From Closterium sp. NIES-65 (Eukaryota > Streptophyta > Zygnematophyceae > Desmidiales > Closteriaceae): a stretch of DNA of 64,000 bases. The translations under genes were made by a program, and so were the position numbers. Shown here piece by piece: positions 31,333-42,308 of the stretch; positions within the stretch are counted from its first letter, which is position 1; each line of letters starts with the position of its first letter. The notes beneath the pieces are model-generated. The model was not told the origin of the DNA. It ran no database searches and saw nothing but the letters and a program-made list of their open reading frames with translations. The stretch lies in assembly GCA_948144175.1 (NCBI GenBank), contig CANXME010002054.1, positions 62,001 to 126,000 on the forward strand. The letters are read 5' to 3'.

Positions 31333-31449
31333 TGTCAAATTATTATGTTGTCTAGGCTTTAGTGGGGTAGCCCATATGGGGTACACATTTCTAGGGTTGC
31401 ATATTTGTATCACTTTCATTCCATAGTCATTCTCGTTCTAATTTCCTCA
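31333..31449 (+). repeat. 3' LTR of copia A
   Basis: 117 bp, TGTCAAATTATTATG...TTTCCTCA, directly after the polypurine end GGGGGTG. Its last 71 bases equal the LTR fragment at 21931-22001 in inverted orientation. Its right border at 31449/31450 is the right breakpoint of the proposed inversion. Confidence 0.9.
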
Positions 31450-34400
31450 CTCTCTGAGGTCAGTCAGCAGGTAGGTGAGCCAGCGAAGCCTCTGTGCAGC
31501 CATGGCTCCTGCGTAGATCTCAGCCTCACAAGTAGAGCCAAGAACAGAAGACGAGCGAGTAGCCCGCCAAGAAACATAGCCGGAACCAAGGCTGAAGGTG
31601 TAACCCTGTGACGACCGCTACGTAGCCTGGTCGTCAGCCCAAGAAGCGTCTGCGTGCCCAGTGAGGACCACTGGACTGCGCCCTCCAAGCACAAGCCCCA
31701 TGCCCGACGTGCTGCACAAGTAGCGCAACACCCTCTTCGCTGCAGCCATGTGCTCTGGTCGGTGTCTCCCAGGAGCAACATAGCGTGCGAGAATGCTAAG
31801 AGGGTATGCAAGGTCAGGACGTGTGCAGGTCATCAGGTACATGAGGCAGCCAACAAGCTCTGCAAACGGGCCACTCGACTCTACGGACTCATCCGAAGGC
31901 AGAGCTGAGAGTGAGTGGCGAGTAGGCAGAGGAGTGGCCTGAGGTGAGGAGTACGTGAAGCTGAAGCGCTGAAGGACCTGCTGCACCATGTGTGACTGAG
32001 TTAGGGTAATGGTGCGGCGTGTTCTGTCCCGAGTGATCTGCAAGCCAAGGTAGCTGCGCAGTTCACCCAGGTCAGTGCACGTGTGTCTCTTCTGCAGCTC
32101 AGACTTCACGTGGGCGAGTCCAGCAGTGTCAGCTGCGGAAAAGACCAAGTCGTGGACGTACACAAGGATGTAGAACGGCGGCAAAGAAGTGTCGGTGCGC
32201 AGAAACAACGACGGGTCGGCAGTAGAGGGAGCAAACCCAAGAGCCGCAAGTGTAGACCTCAGTGTGTCGTGCCACTCACGCAGTGCCTGGCGGAGACCAT
32301 AGACTGGCCGCCGAAGGCTCCACTGGGTGCCAGGAGGAAAAGACCCAGTGAAACCAGGTGGGCGACGCAGCCAGATCTCCTTGTGCAGGCTGCCCTGGAA
32401 GAAAGCAGTGCTGAAGTCAAGAGAGTGTAGCTCGTAGTCACGGTGAGCACCTATGTGCAGCAGTACCCGAAGAGTGGTCATCTTCGGGGTGGGAGAGAAG
32501 GTCTGAAAGTAGTCAACTCCCTACCGCTGACTGAAGCCACGAGCCACGTAACACGCCTTGAAGACAGGCGGAGAACCCGGCGGTCGCTTCACCCTGAAAA
32601 TCCACATGCCACTGACGATGTTCGCCCCAGGAGGGGGAATAGCGTCAACATAGAGCCTGTGGACTTCCAGGAAGCCATCTCTGCGTCCATAGCTGCCTGC
32701 CACTGAGAGGAGTAGGGACCCTCTATCGCCTCCGCGTAAGAGCGCGGAGTCGGGATGTCAAGTGCATCCGGGTCTCCCTCAGGGGTAAGCAGTACGGACA
32801 CGAGATGAGGTGAAGCAGCAGCCAGACACTGGAACTCCTCCTGCCTGTCCTCAAGGACGTCCGTGCCAAGGGCACACTCACCCCCGACGGATGGAGGACA
32901 GACAGACTCAGACTCAGCAACAAGACTGGCGGCGTAGTCTAGGCGACAGCGAGCAGCAAAGTCGACGAGCTCAGCAACTAGGGCAGACACAGCAGTGGAC
33001 TCAAAGGAAGGGTCAGTGACAACAGTAGCAAGGAGACGCATGACAGTAGGACTGGCAGCATGAAGAGAGTCCGACTCCGGGTCGGCAAGAGCAAGAAGAG
33101 AAGACTCAGGAGGAGAAGGCAAAAGGGCACGCAGAGGAGCAGTGGACGGACGCAGAGACATCCGGTGCGTGCCAGGGACAGGAGGAGGACGCTGACGCGA
33201 ACCGCGACCACTAGTGCGAGCAGCACGGACAGGCGACGCAGGGCGAGACGCAGGCTCACGACGCTCAGCAAGACCTCCAGTAGGACCAGTGTAGGGAGAC
33301 GGAGCAGGCAGTGGGGAGGCCGGCTGTAACTGTGACTGTGACTGGACAGGCGGTGGACACTCTAAGGGAGGAGGAAGACCAAGAACCTGCTGAAGGAGCG
33401 GAACAAAGTACGGCCGAGGCCGCGCGGCGACTCAAGACACAGCAGAGACAGCACCAGTATCCCTAGTGGCAGCACCAGCACCAGTAGCAGCTCCAGCTCC
33501 AGAAGTAGCCGCAGGTCCAGCAGCTCCAGTACTCCCATGACGAGGACCTCCGGGACCCGTGGCACCAGCTCCCAAAGCAGCAACAGAACCTCCAGTACCC
33601 GCAGCACCTCCAGCTCCAGCAGCTCGCCTCTAGCGCCGGGCAAACCACTCACGCAGCTCCTATGGAGAGAGTGGCTCCCGGCGAGAAGAAGCACCCGGAG
33701 AACCGCCAGGCACAGCACCAGCAGGCCCAGCTCCCTCTGGCTCCGTACCCCCAGGCTCAGCACCTCCAGGCGTAGCACCCCCAGGCTCAGCACCCCCAGG
33801 CTCAGCACCCCCAGGCGTAGCACCTCTAGGCGCAGCACCCCCAGACTCAGCACCCCCAGGCTCAGCACCCCCAGTCGTAGTACCCTCAGGCTCAGCACCC
33901 CCACGCGTAGCACCCACACGCTCAGCACCCCCAGAGTCAGCACCCCCAGGCTCAGCACCCTCAGCAGCACCAGAGTCACCAGCGACCTTGACAGGTTCAA
34001 CAGCGTCTACCTGGGACACACCTGAAGGGGCAGGACCCTGAGGGGGGAGGGGGTCTACCGGGCGGGGACCTGGCACAAGGAAGAGCGGTGGCGGGGGGAG
34101 GGACGGAGTGCGGTAGGGGAAGAGACGGTAGTAGGGGACCGACTCATCGAATGTGACGTCCTGGGAGGAGAGAACACGTCGAGAGGTGGGGTGGTAGAAC
34201 TGCCACCCTGGCGCGTCAGGGGGGAAACCCAGGAAGACGCAAGGAGCAGCACGAGGGGACAGCTTGTCCGCAGACAAGTCGCGGACAAACGCCCGAGATC
34301 CCTAGACCCGGAACGCAGACGCATCGCCAACCTTCCCCGTCCACAGCAAAGCAGGGGAGGTCTCCAGCATGGAGACCATGGGCTGAAGGTTGATCTGATG

Positions 34401-35456
34401 CGCCGCGTACCGAACTGCAAACGGCCACAGAAAATGGGGGGCAGCCGCATGCATCATGGACGTACGGGCGACGTCCATGACCATGCCAATGCGGCGCTCA
34501 GCAATCCCATTGTGCTGTGGAGAGTCCGGAAGCGTGAAGGTCTGGCTGATGCCTTGTGCACGACAGTAGGCTCGCAGAAGGCTAGAGGAGAACTCTCCGC
34601 CTCTGTTCGAGTGCAGACGCAGAACAGGAAAGTCCGAGTCGAAGCTCTGCCTGAGCTGGAGACGAGCTGCGCGGACCCAGTCGATCAACACCTCAGTGAC
34701 TTCACCCTTGCTGCGTAAGGGGAAGACTGTGGTGTAGCGCGAGTAGTCGTCAACCACCAGCAGGAAGTAGCGCTCGTGACCCTGTCCACGGACGCGGGCT
34801 GGGCCCCACACGTCCATGTGAAGCGTCTGCAGCGGGGCCTCTGTCGGAGGAAACTGGGAGGAGTGAGGGGCAGAACGCTGCCGCCCCTCGACACAGGGGA
34901 CGCAGGTAGGGCCAGGCCCCGGAGGAAGGGGAGGGAGGGACCGAGGAAGACCAGAGACAAGGACACGGGAGGCCATGCTTCCGAGACGAAGCAGGGAAGG
35001 GTGACCAAGGCGGTGGTGCCAGAGGAGATTCTCGTGAGACAGGAGGCGACACGAGCAAGGGGCAGACTCAGGACCAGACCTGGACGCTGCAGCTAACACC
35101 TGACCTGACGCAACCACCTGACCAGACGCAGGGACTGGAGGAGACGCAGTGGTCAGTGTGTAAAGGCTCGATCCTGGCCGACGTGTAAACGTGGCCAGGT
35201 GTCGGCCTGTCCGAGCGTCCGTGCAGTGGGTCACCCGCTGACTCGCAGGAGTGAACTAGTGAACCCCCGCATCCTGTAGGTCAGCACCACTCACCAAGTT
35301 CGTAGAGAACGAGGGGAGGTAAAGACCAGACATGGTGCCAGAGGGGGCCGCCGGACACGGGAGGACAGTGGAGAAGTGAGCAAGGACAGGACCCCTGGAG
35401 GGGTCTGCCAGGGAGACTGCAACTGGCCGACCAAGCGGCGTGAGGGTGGTGCGGTC
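31450..35456 (-). pseudogene. Integrase-RT-RNase H remnants of copia D
   Basis: Fragments in order: integrase (34302-35234; catalytic Glu kept in NGIAERRIG), integrase tail and GAEPGG-repeat linker (33660-34277), a frameshifted Pro-rich region (33362-33650), pre-RT region (32589-33161), and reverse transcriptase (31618-32481) with YVHDLVFSAADT, where His replaces the first Asp of YVDD. Then a TAG and a truncated RNase H. Confidence 0.87.
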
Positions 35457-37005
35457 TCAAAAGAAGGAGCGAGAAGCCCCCGAGTCAAGTGTGAAGGTGT
35501 GGGAGGCCGAAGCCAACGCAGTACCTGAGAGCGCAGACTCACAAGTACCGGAGGAAGCAGACGCACTAGCACCTAGAGCAGCAGCCGCGCTAGCACCAAG
35601 AGCAGCAGCCTCACCAGCACCTAGAGCAGCAGTCGCAATGCCCGGGTCGGGCGGGAAACACCGGTAACAGTCACCCTCCTCACAAATAGACACAGTATAC
35701 ATAGCAGCAAGAATAGCATCAAAGTCAAGGTCAAAGATAGCTACCCCTGCCCTAGACAGCTCGTCCCAGCGAGGGATCTCAGTGGCCTCAGGGAGCTGGT
35801 GACGCCAAGCGTCCGTCAGGCGGCCAAAGCAGCGCTGGGTGGGGTGCGCACCCCCACACTGCTCACCCGCACGGTCGCCGGTGCGCAGTACGTAGGTGCA
35901 CGGACCCGTACCCCCACCCCGCTGGCGTGCAGCGTACCACTCACGGAGCTGCTGAGGGTACAGTGTCTCCCGACTGCGCTGCTGCTGCTGGCGCTGACCA
36001 CCACCGGAGCCACTCCTCTGCGAAGAGCCATGACCTCCTCCTCCTCCTCCTCCGCCACCGCCTCCTCCCCCGCCGCCACCTCCACCACCTCCGCTCCCAC
36101 TGCCACCGCCGCCGCCGCCTCCGCCTCCACTGCCGCCGCCGACACCTCCACCCCCGCCACCACTCCCACCACCACCCCCACCCCCTCCGCTGCCTCCAAC
36201 GCCGCCTCCACCGCCCCCGCTATCTCCTCCAGCGCCTCTGCCCCCCTTGCCCTTGCCAGAGCAACGCTTCCCACTAAGGGTAGACGCCGCACCGACCGAC
36301 TCCAGACCCACGAGGTCGGCCGCAGCAGCAGAGGCAACAGAGGGCAAAAGAGGGGAGGGGGAACACCCCTCAAAGATGGGTGTGCGCGGGTCACCACGAG
36401 AGGCCCCTAGAGCGAGTATGCTCTTCTCCGCTGCTAGGAGGGCCTTCTCGAAAAGGTCAACAGTGAGAGTGGTGGGACAGACTGAGAGAAAGTGGTCCCT
36501 GACTACGCGAAGGGAGTCAGGGAGGCGGGTGACTATGTTGTAGAGAGTGATGTACATGGGGGGGGGGGGGTTCTTGGCGCAGAACTCAGCACGAAGCGCA
36601 GCGCGGTAGCGAGTGTCACTAGTGCGGAGGTGCGTAATGAGGTCAGCGACTGTGGGAAAGGCAGCAAGGTCAGGGAAGAGGTAGGGTAGCATGAGGCGGC
36701 TCAGTGCAGCAGTGGCAGGGGAGGAGTAGCGTGCAACTACAGCGTCGTACAAGGTCTGAGCACTCTTGTACTGGCTAAAGTGCGCACGCTCAGAGGTAGG
36801 CAGGTGGCGACGCACAACAAGACGTGCAGCAGCATCGCGCGTGGCCCACTGTGAGCGGACAGTGGCGTCAGCATCAGCAGCAGGGGCAGGAGAGGCACCA
36901 GAGGTGAGGTCAAAGAGAGAGAGACCGTCCGCCCTATCTCACTGTAAGAAAAGTTGCAGGTCATCTATCCTCAGCGTCAAAAGCGAGGACACTAGGGGTA
37001 GCCAT
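35457..37005 (-). pseudogene. Gag-protease region of copia D
   Basis: Gag opens MATPSVLAFDAE at 37005; a deletion places a stop right after it, and the frame resumes at about 36950 (CNFSYSEIG) and runs open from 36815. It contains the Gly-rich tract (36020-36240), the finger CTYVLRTGDRAGEQC...H...C and DSGASRSFF, ending at TGA in place of the CGA found in relatives. The poly-C run is 13 long, which keeps the frame. Confidence 0.87.
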
Positions 37006-39022
37006 GAGAGCAGTAGACTAGCAGCGCGAACAGTAGGGTGAGGGCAGTGCAGTGTCAGAGGCGCTGCTCTTACCAGACAGGGCGGCTCGGGCGGCTCGGC
37101 TGCAGGGCGACTCGGCAGCTCGGCAGCTGGGCGGTAGGCGGCTCGGCAGCTGGGCGTCTGGGCGGCTCGGCTGCTGGGCGGCTCGGCGGCTCGGCTGCTG
37201 GGCGGCTCGGCGGCTCGGCTGCTAGGCGGCTCGGCGGCTGGGCGGCTCGGCGGCTGGGCGGCTCGGCGGCTGGGCGGCTCGGCGGCATGACTGCTGGGCG
37301 GCTCGGCGGCTCTGCTGCTGGGCGGCTCTGCGGGGCCGCAAAGGAGGCGGCGGAAGGGCCGCTGAGAGGGCGGCGTCCGGGGCCGCTGAGAGGGGGCGGC
37401 TGGGCCGCCAAGAGGAGGCGGCGAGGCCGCTTAAAGGAGGCGGCGGGGCCACTGAGAGGAGGCGGCAGGGCCGCCGAGAGGAGGCGGCGGGGCTGTGGAG
37501 AGGAGGTTGCGGAGCCGCGGAGAGGAGGCGGCGGGGCCGCGGAGAGGAGGCGGCGGGGCCGCTGAAAGGGCGGCGACGAGGCCGCTGCAGGGGTAGTGGC
37601 GGGGCCGCTGAAAGGGGACGGCGACGGGCCGCTGAAGAGGGCGGCGACAGAGCCGCAGGGAGGGCGGCGTCAGGGCCGTGCAAGGGCGGCGACGGGGCCG
37701 CTGGTGAAAGGGCGGCGAGGGGCCGCAGGGGGAGAGTGGCGACGGGCCGCGAAGGGCGGCGGATCGGGGCTGCAAGAGCGGCGGATCGGGGCCGCAAGAG
37801 GCCGCTAGGGGGCCGTGAGGGCGGCCTGGGCGGCGCGACGCGGCCGTTAGGGCGGCGCGACGCGACCGCTAGGGCAGCGCGACGGGGCCGCTAGGGGCCG
37901 CTAAGGGCGACGCGACGGGGCCATGAGGGGCCTAGCGAGGGCGCGACGGTAAGGAAAGCACACGAGGCGCGACTCGCGCCTAAGCGTAGCGCGCTCCGGG
38001 TAGGAAAAAAAAAAAATCGTAGTGGTGGGCCCTAGGAATCGTTCCCGTTAGGGAACCTACTCGATACCATGAGAAGAAACGAGAATGATTGAACTATGAA
38101 TGAATTGGGTACAAGTACTAACCCTAATTGGGTTGTACCCCTTATGGGCTACCCCACTATAGCCTACACAATATGCATGAGCTATAATGTTCTGACAGAG
38201 TCTTCAACGGTACACGTCAATGCCATCACAATGAAACAGGCTGTCGCTGCTGGAGCTGACGTGTACGCAGTAGACATCGCAGTAGTAGAGGAAGCGGAGC
38301 AGCCGAGTGATTTCAAGAAACTGCTGGCAGCCGTACCGCCCAAATTACAGGAACTCTTGAAACGATACCCCAGGATTTTCCCCGACGACTTACCGGAAGG
38401 ACTACCACCTCAGCGAGCACATGACCACCGAATCGAATTAGATCCGGAGGCACAGCCAGCCGTACAGCGCCAGTTCGGATTGACACAGCCCGAGCTCGAC
38501 GAACTAAGGATGCAGCTAGATTACATGTTAGAGAAAAAAATCATCAGACCGAGCTCGTCACCGTTCGCCGCACCGATACTATTCACGCCGAAAAAAGACG
38601 GGGGTTTTCGCATGTGTATCGACTACAGAGCACTGAACAGGGTAACAGTCAAGTCGCGGTACCCCATTCCCCGCGCCGACAAACTGATCGACCAACTGCG
38701 AACAGCACGGGTTTTTTCGAAAATAGATTTACGGGGAGGTTACCATCAGATTAGGGTCGAACCATCGGACTGCGCCAAAACAGCTTTCAGGACTAGGTAC
38801 GGGTCGTTCGAGTACACTGTGATGCCATTCGGGCTGACCAACGCACCGGCGAGTTTTCAGATGACCATGAACGAGGCATTTAGGCCGCTCTTAGATAAAT
38901 GTGTAATAGTTTACCTCGACGACATTCTAGTGTACAGTCGGGATAAGCAGCAGCACTTAGCAGATCTGGAAGCAGTGTTTAAGGTTTTAGACGAGCACAG
39001 ATTACTGACCAAGGGTTCCAAG

Positions 39023-39399
39023 TGTCAGTAGAGCTACACTGTGAGATCCCCGATCGATCCTAGGGGGGGTTACAGGCGCGTTTGCCTGTGGGGTTATGGG
39101 CGCACTGACCCGCTACTGAAATAGGCCCTTTTATCCCAATGGTCTAGTGGTTGGGATTCTGACATGGTATCAGAGCGGTCTCGGGTTCGATTCCCGGTGT
39201 ATGCACATGTAGGCCGGTGCCGCTGTGCTTAGTCCTGGGCCTCCCAGTGTGGGGGGGTGTCAGTAGAGCTACACTGTGAGATCCCCGATCGATCCTAGGG
39301 GGGGTTACAGGCGCGTTTGCCTGGGGGGTTATGGGCGCACTGACCCGCTACTGAAATAAGCCCTTTTATCCCAATGGTCTAGTGGTTGGGATTCTGACA
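39023..39399 (+). mobile_element. TRIM (miniature LTR retrotransposon) with tRNA-like LTR/PBS junction
   Basis: Two 142-bp LTRs (39023-39164 and 39258-39399), each TGTCAG...CTGACA, flank a 93-bp interior. Target duplication CCAAG lies at 39018-39022 and 39400-39404; removing the element restores the gypsy codons GSKCEFF. The primer-binding site TGGTATCAGAGC (39165-39176) is a perfect initiator-Met complement, and a polypurine run GTGTGGGGGGG ends at 39257. No coding capacity, so it must be moved by another element's enzymes. The segment 39134-39205 looks like a tRNA-Glu-type tRNA. Confidence 0.95.
39134..39205 (+). other. tRNA-like fold across the TRIM LTR/primer-binding-site junction
   Basis: A-box-like TGGTCTAGTGG lies at 39140-39150 and B-box GGTTCGATTCC at 39184-39194, at normal tRNA spacing. 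The D stem (GTC/GAT), a perfect 5-bp anticodon-type stem TCTGA/TCAGA (39158-39162 and 39170-39174) with a 7-nt loop, and a 5-bp T stem with loop TTCGATT can form. The acceptor stem does not pair, and position 33 is A instead of U, so it is not a working tRNA. The 5' half resembles eukaryotic tRNA-Glu. Confidence 0.6.
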
Positions 39400-41439
39400 C
39401 CAAGTGCGAGTTCTTCCAGGATAGGTTAGAATTTTTTAGGCACGTTATTTCGGAGGCTGGAGTTGAAATCGACCCAAAGAAGCTGGATACGGTAAAAAGC
39501 GTGGCATCCCCCGACGAACATCACGGAGCTGCAGAGCTTTTTAGGGTTCGTTAATTATGTGCGTCGGTTCGTCCCCGATATGGCACGGTTAACTGCCCCA
39601 CTGACAGATTTACTGTAGAAGGGGGTCGCTTTTACACGAGGGGAGAAAGAGCATGGTGGTTCTCTGTTCACCGCCCGTCTTGCGCATCGCCGACCCACAC
39701 CGCCCATTCGAAGTAGTTACTGACGCAAGCGATATCGCCATCGGAGCCGTATTGCTACAGGATTTCGGCAATGGCCTACAGCCTATCGCATACGAGTCAC
39801 GAAAACTGCATCCGCCTGAGAAAAATTACGCGATACACGACCGCGAAATGCTTGCGATCGTGCACGCGTTCAAAGTATGGCGCTGTTACTTGACTGGCGC
39901 GGACGTGACAGTACGGACACACCATAAATCAATACAGTACCTTCGCGCACAGCCACACCTCAACCCACGACAGATTCGCTGGCTCGATTTCCTCGAGTCC
40001 AACTTTCACTACACGGTCACTTACAAAAAGGGGGCCTCGAACATCGCCGACGCATTGACCCGCCCCACTGCCCAGATCTACGCAATACTACTCGCCCAGA
40101 CAAGCCCGCTAATGACAGGCCTATTCACCCACGGGTACCAAACGGATCCATTCTTCACAGGAGAAAATTCGCAGCAGTTCGCAGCATCAAACGGAGTCTA
40201 TTACGTAAAAACCGGGAATGGCCGCATTTGAGTGCCACACTGCTACGAGAATTACTGTTACAGGAGGCACACGAGGGAGTTACCTCAGGGCATTTCGGAG
40301 TAGAAAAAACACGGCAACAGCTGCAGCGGTATTATTACTAGCCCGAAATGTTGACCGACGTACAACGACACGTGGCATCGTGTCCCACTTGTCAGCTCAT
40401 GAAATCATCACGATAGCGGTCGGCGGGACAGTTGCAGCCGATACCACCCCTAGAGCGTGCTTGGCAGCACGTGACGATGGACTTCGTCACGGGGTTACCA
40501 GCCGGGGCGAGTGGGAACGACGCGATCCTGGTCGTCGTCGATCAACTGATGAAAATGGCACATTTCGCAGCCTGCAAAAAATCAATCACAGCCGAAGAAA
40601 CAGCACGCCTCTTCATCTCCACCGTCGTTCGACTGGACGGGATACCAACCGCGATCATCAGCGATCGCGACACGAAATTCACCTGCAACTTCTGGCGGAA
40701 CCTATGGCAGCAGTTCGGCACGCGACTACAGTTCAGTTCATCTTACCACCCCAAAACCGACGGACAGACAGAACGGACAAATCAGACCATGGAATAGCTC
40801 ATCAGGGCCACGTGTGACGACCCGACTACGTGGGAACAGCAACAGCCACTAATCGAATTCGCTTACAACAACTCGCCATCCACCACGACCCAACAGTCAC
40901 CATTTTACCTAAACTACGGACAATAAAAAAATCGAACATCATCGCTAAACGCAACGCCGACCGCCACCGCAGACCTGTCACTTACCAGCCCGACGACTTA
41001 GTTTTACTTGACACTCAGATGTCAGAACATTATAGCTTATGCTTTTGTGTAGGCTGTAGTGGGGTAGCCTATATGGGGTACAACCCAATTAGGGTTAGTA
41101 CTTGTACCCAACTCTTTCATAGTGCATTCATTCTCGTTCATTCTCACATGGTTTCAGAGCACATATGCTCCTGGCCTGTGGGCCCTACTACTGCTTCCGC
41201 TGCTACTCGATATGTCGCACGCCCCGTGGCGCGCGGCGTGCGACCTATTTGGCGCGCGGCGATTTTCTCTCTGGCGCGCGCCCTGAGGCGCGCGGCCCCG
41301 TTTCTTCTAGGCGCGCCACTCCCCGCCACCCCGTCGCGGCGCCCAAGGGAGCCGCGCGCGACCCCTCGCTGCCCCGTCGCGGCCCCACCTCGTAGCGCCG
41401 CCCTAGCGGACGCGTCGTGCCGCCCTCGCGGCCCCGATC

Positions 41440-42110
41440 CGCCGCCCTAGCGGCCCCGTCACCTACCCCTGCGGCCCCGGCGCCGTCCATCCTGGCCCCG
41501 GCTCCGCCCTTCCTGGCCCCGGCGCCACCTCGGCTGGCCCCGTCGCCTACCCCGGCGACCCCGACGCCGCCCTTCCCGACCCGGCCCCGCCTCTGCTGGC
41601 CCCGTCGTCTGCCCCTGCGGCCCCGTCGTCTGCCCCTGCGGCCCCGGCTCTGCCCTTCCTGGCCCCGGCGCCACCTCGGCTGGCCCCGTCGCCTACCCCG
41701 GCGACCCCGACGCCGCCCTTCCCGACCCGGCCCCGCCTCTGCTGGCCCCGTCGCCTACCCCTGCGGCCCCGGCGCTGCCCTTCCCGGCCCCGGCGCCACC
41801 TCTGCTGGCCCCGGCCCCGCCCTTACCGGCCCCGGCGCCGCCTCTACTGGCCCCATCGCCTACCTCTGCGGCCCCGGCGCCGCCCTTCCCGGCCCCGGCG
41901 CCGCCTCTGCTGGCCCCGACGCCGCCCTTACCGGCCCCGGCGCCACCTCTACTGGCCCCATCGCCTACCTCTGCGGCCCCGGCGCCGCCCTTCCCGGCCC
42001 CGGCGCCGCCTCTGCTGGCCCCGTCACCTACCCTGCGGCCCCGGCGCCACCTCTGCTGGCCCTGTCGTCGCTCCACCCGGCCCTGCCGCTGTCCCCAAGC
42101 GGCCCCGCCG
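41440..42110 (+). repeat. GC-rich minisatellite leader of copia E
   Basis: Repeats of GGCCCCGGCGCCGCCCTTCC type plus spacers CTGGCCCCGTCGCCTACCCC, in about 100-bp higher-order blocks. Same position as the leader repeats of the other copia copies but a different unit. The open frames here are artefacts. Confidence 0.9.
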
Positions 42111-42308
42111 TCACCACCAAGCCGCCTGCTTCTACTAGCGGAGCCAGATGCAGCCCCAGCGACGTCCGTGTGAGTCCCTCACACCCCAGCAGTTGCGTGA
42201 GTGGTACGCTGGTTGGGGTTGTAGGGGTGGCGGCGCTGCTACTGCACTACTGCTGCTACTACTACTGGCGGCGGCCAGATGTAGCTCCAGCGACGCCCAC
42301 GCGCGTCT

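Larger units (their letters stand above)
24576..31449 (+). mobile_element. Copia LTR retrotransposon A, both LTRs present, defective
   Basis: 5' LTR 24576-24696 (121 bp), primer-binding site TGGTATCGAGCAGG at 24697, GC-rich leader, gag from 25846, pol to 31122, 3' UTR, polypurine end TATGGGGGTG and 3' LTR 31333-31449 (117 bp). The LTRs differ by about four substitutions and a short indel. Flanks TGCGA and CTCTC are not a target duplication, consistent with a rearranged right border. Defects: 4-bp TCTC frameshift in gag, 11-C run frameshift at about 26309, integrase Glu to Lys, and a ~0.6-kb in-frame deletion at 28565. Confidence 0.95.
31450..38197 (-). mobile_element. Main part of the split copia element (D), degenerate
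   Basis: Minus strand: 5' LTR 38070-38197 (128 bp), primer-binding site TGGTATCGAGTAGG at 38056-38069, GC-rich leader, then gag-pol remnants ending abruptly at 31450 within RNase H (LTYLLTDL). The missing ~180 bp and the 3' end correspond to the sequence that starts at 22002. Lesions include a ~30-bp gag deletion, CGA to TGA after SRSFF (near 35457), TGG to TAG in VWGSRA (near 34300), TAG in VHQF (near 35255) and TAG in WADDQAT (near 31616). The leader (37080-37960) has GGCTCGGCGGCTGGGCG and GAGGAGGCGGCGGGGCCGC repeats. Confidence 0.92.
38198..41019 (+). pseudogene. Gypsy element G1: RT, RNase H and integrase part
   Basis: Starts at ESSTVHVNAITMKQAV (38198), exactly continuing the protease frame from 22447. 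Reverse transcriptase to 39022 contains [12 protein letters not shown] and VIVYLDDILVYS. The frame is interrupted by the TRIM at 39023-39399 and resumes as CEFFQDRLEFFRHV. RNase H (39653-40231) has VTDASD and DREMLAIVHAF, but VRTHHKS has His for the usual Asp. Integrase has the HHCC region (SGHFGVEKT...CPTCQLMKSS) and D-D-E in MDFVTGLP, ISDRDTKF and TDGQTERT. Stops include TAG for Trp at about 40338 and TAG for Gln at 40795, plus frameshifts near 39505. It ends at LVLLDTQ where copia E was inserted (41020). Confidence 0.9.

Noticed and set aside
24571-31454. Target-site duplication for copia A
   Set aside because: TGCGA and CTCTC do not match. The right border coincides with an inversion breakpoint, so none is expected.
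39134-39205. Functional tRNA gene
   Set aside because: The acceptor stem does not pair, position 33 is A, and the sequence is split by the LTR end; it is better seen as a tRNA-derived part of the TRIM.
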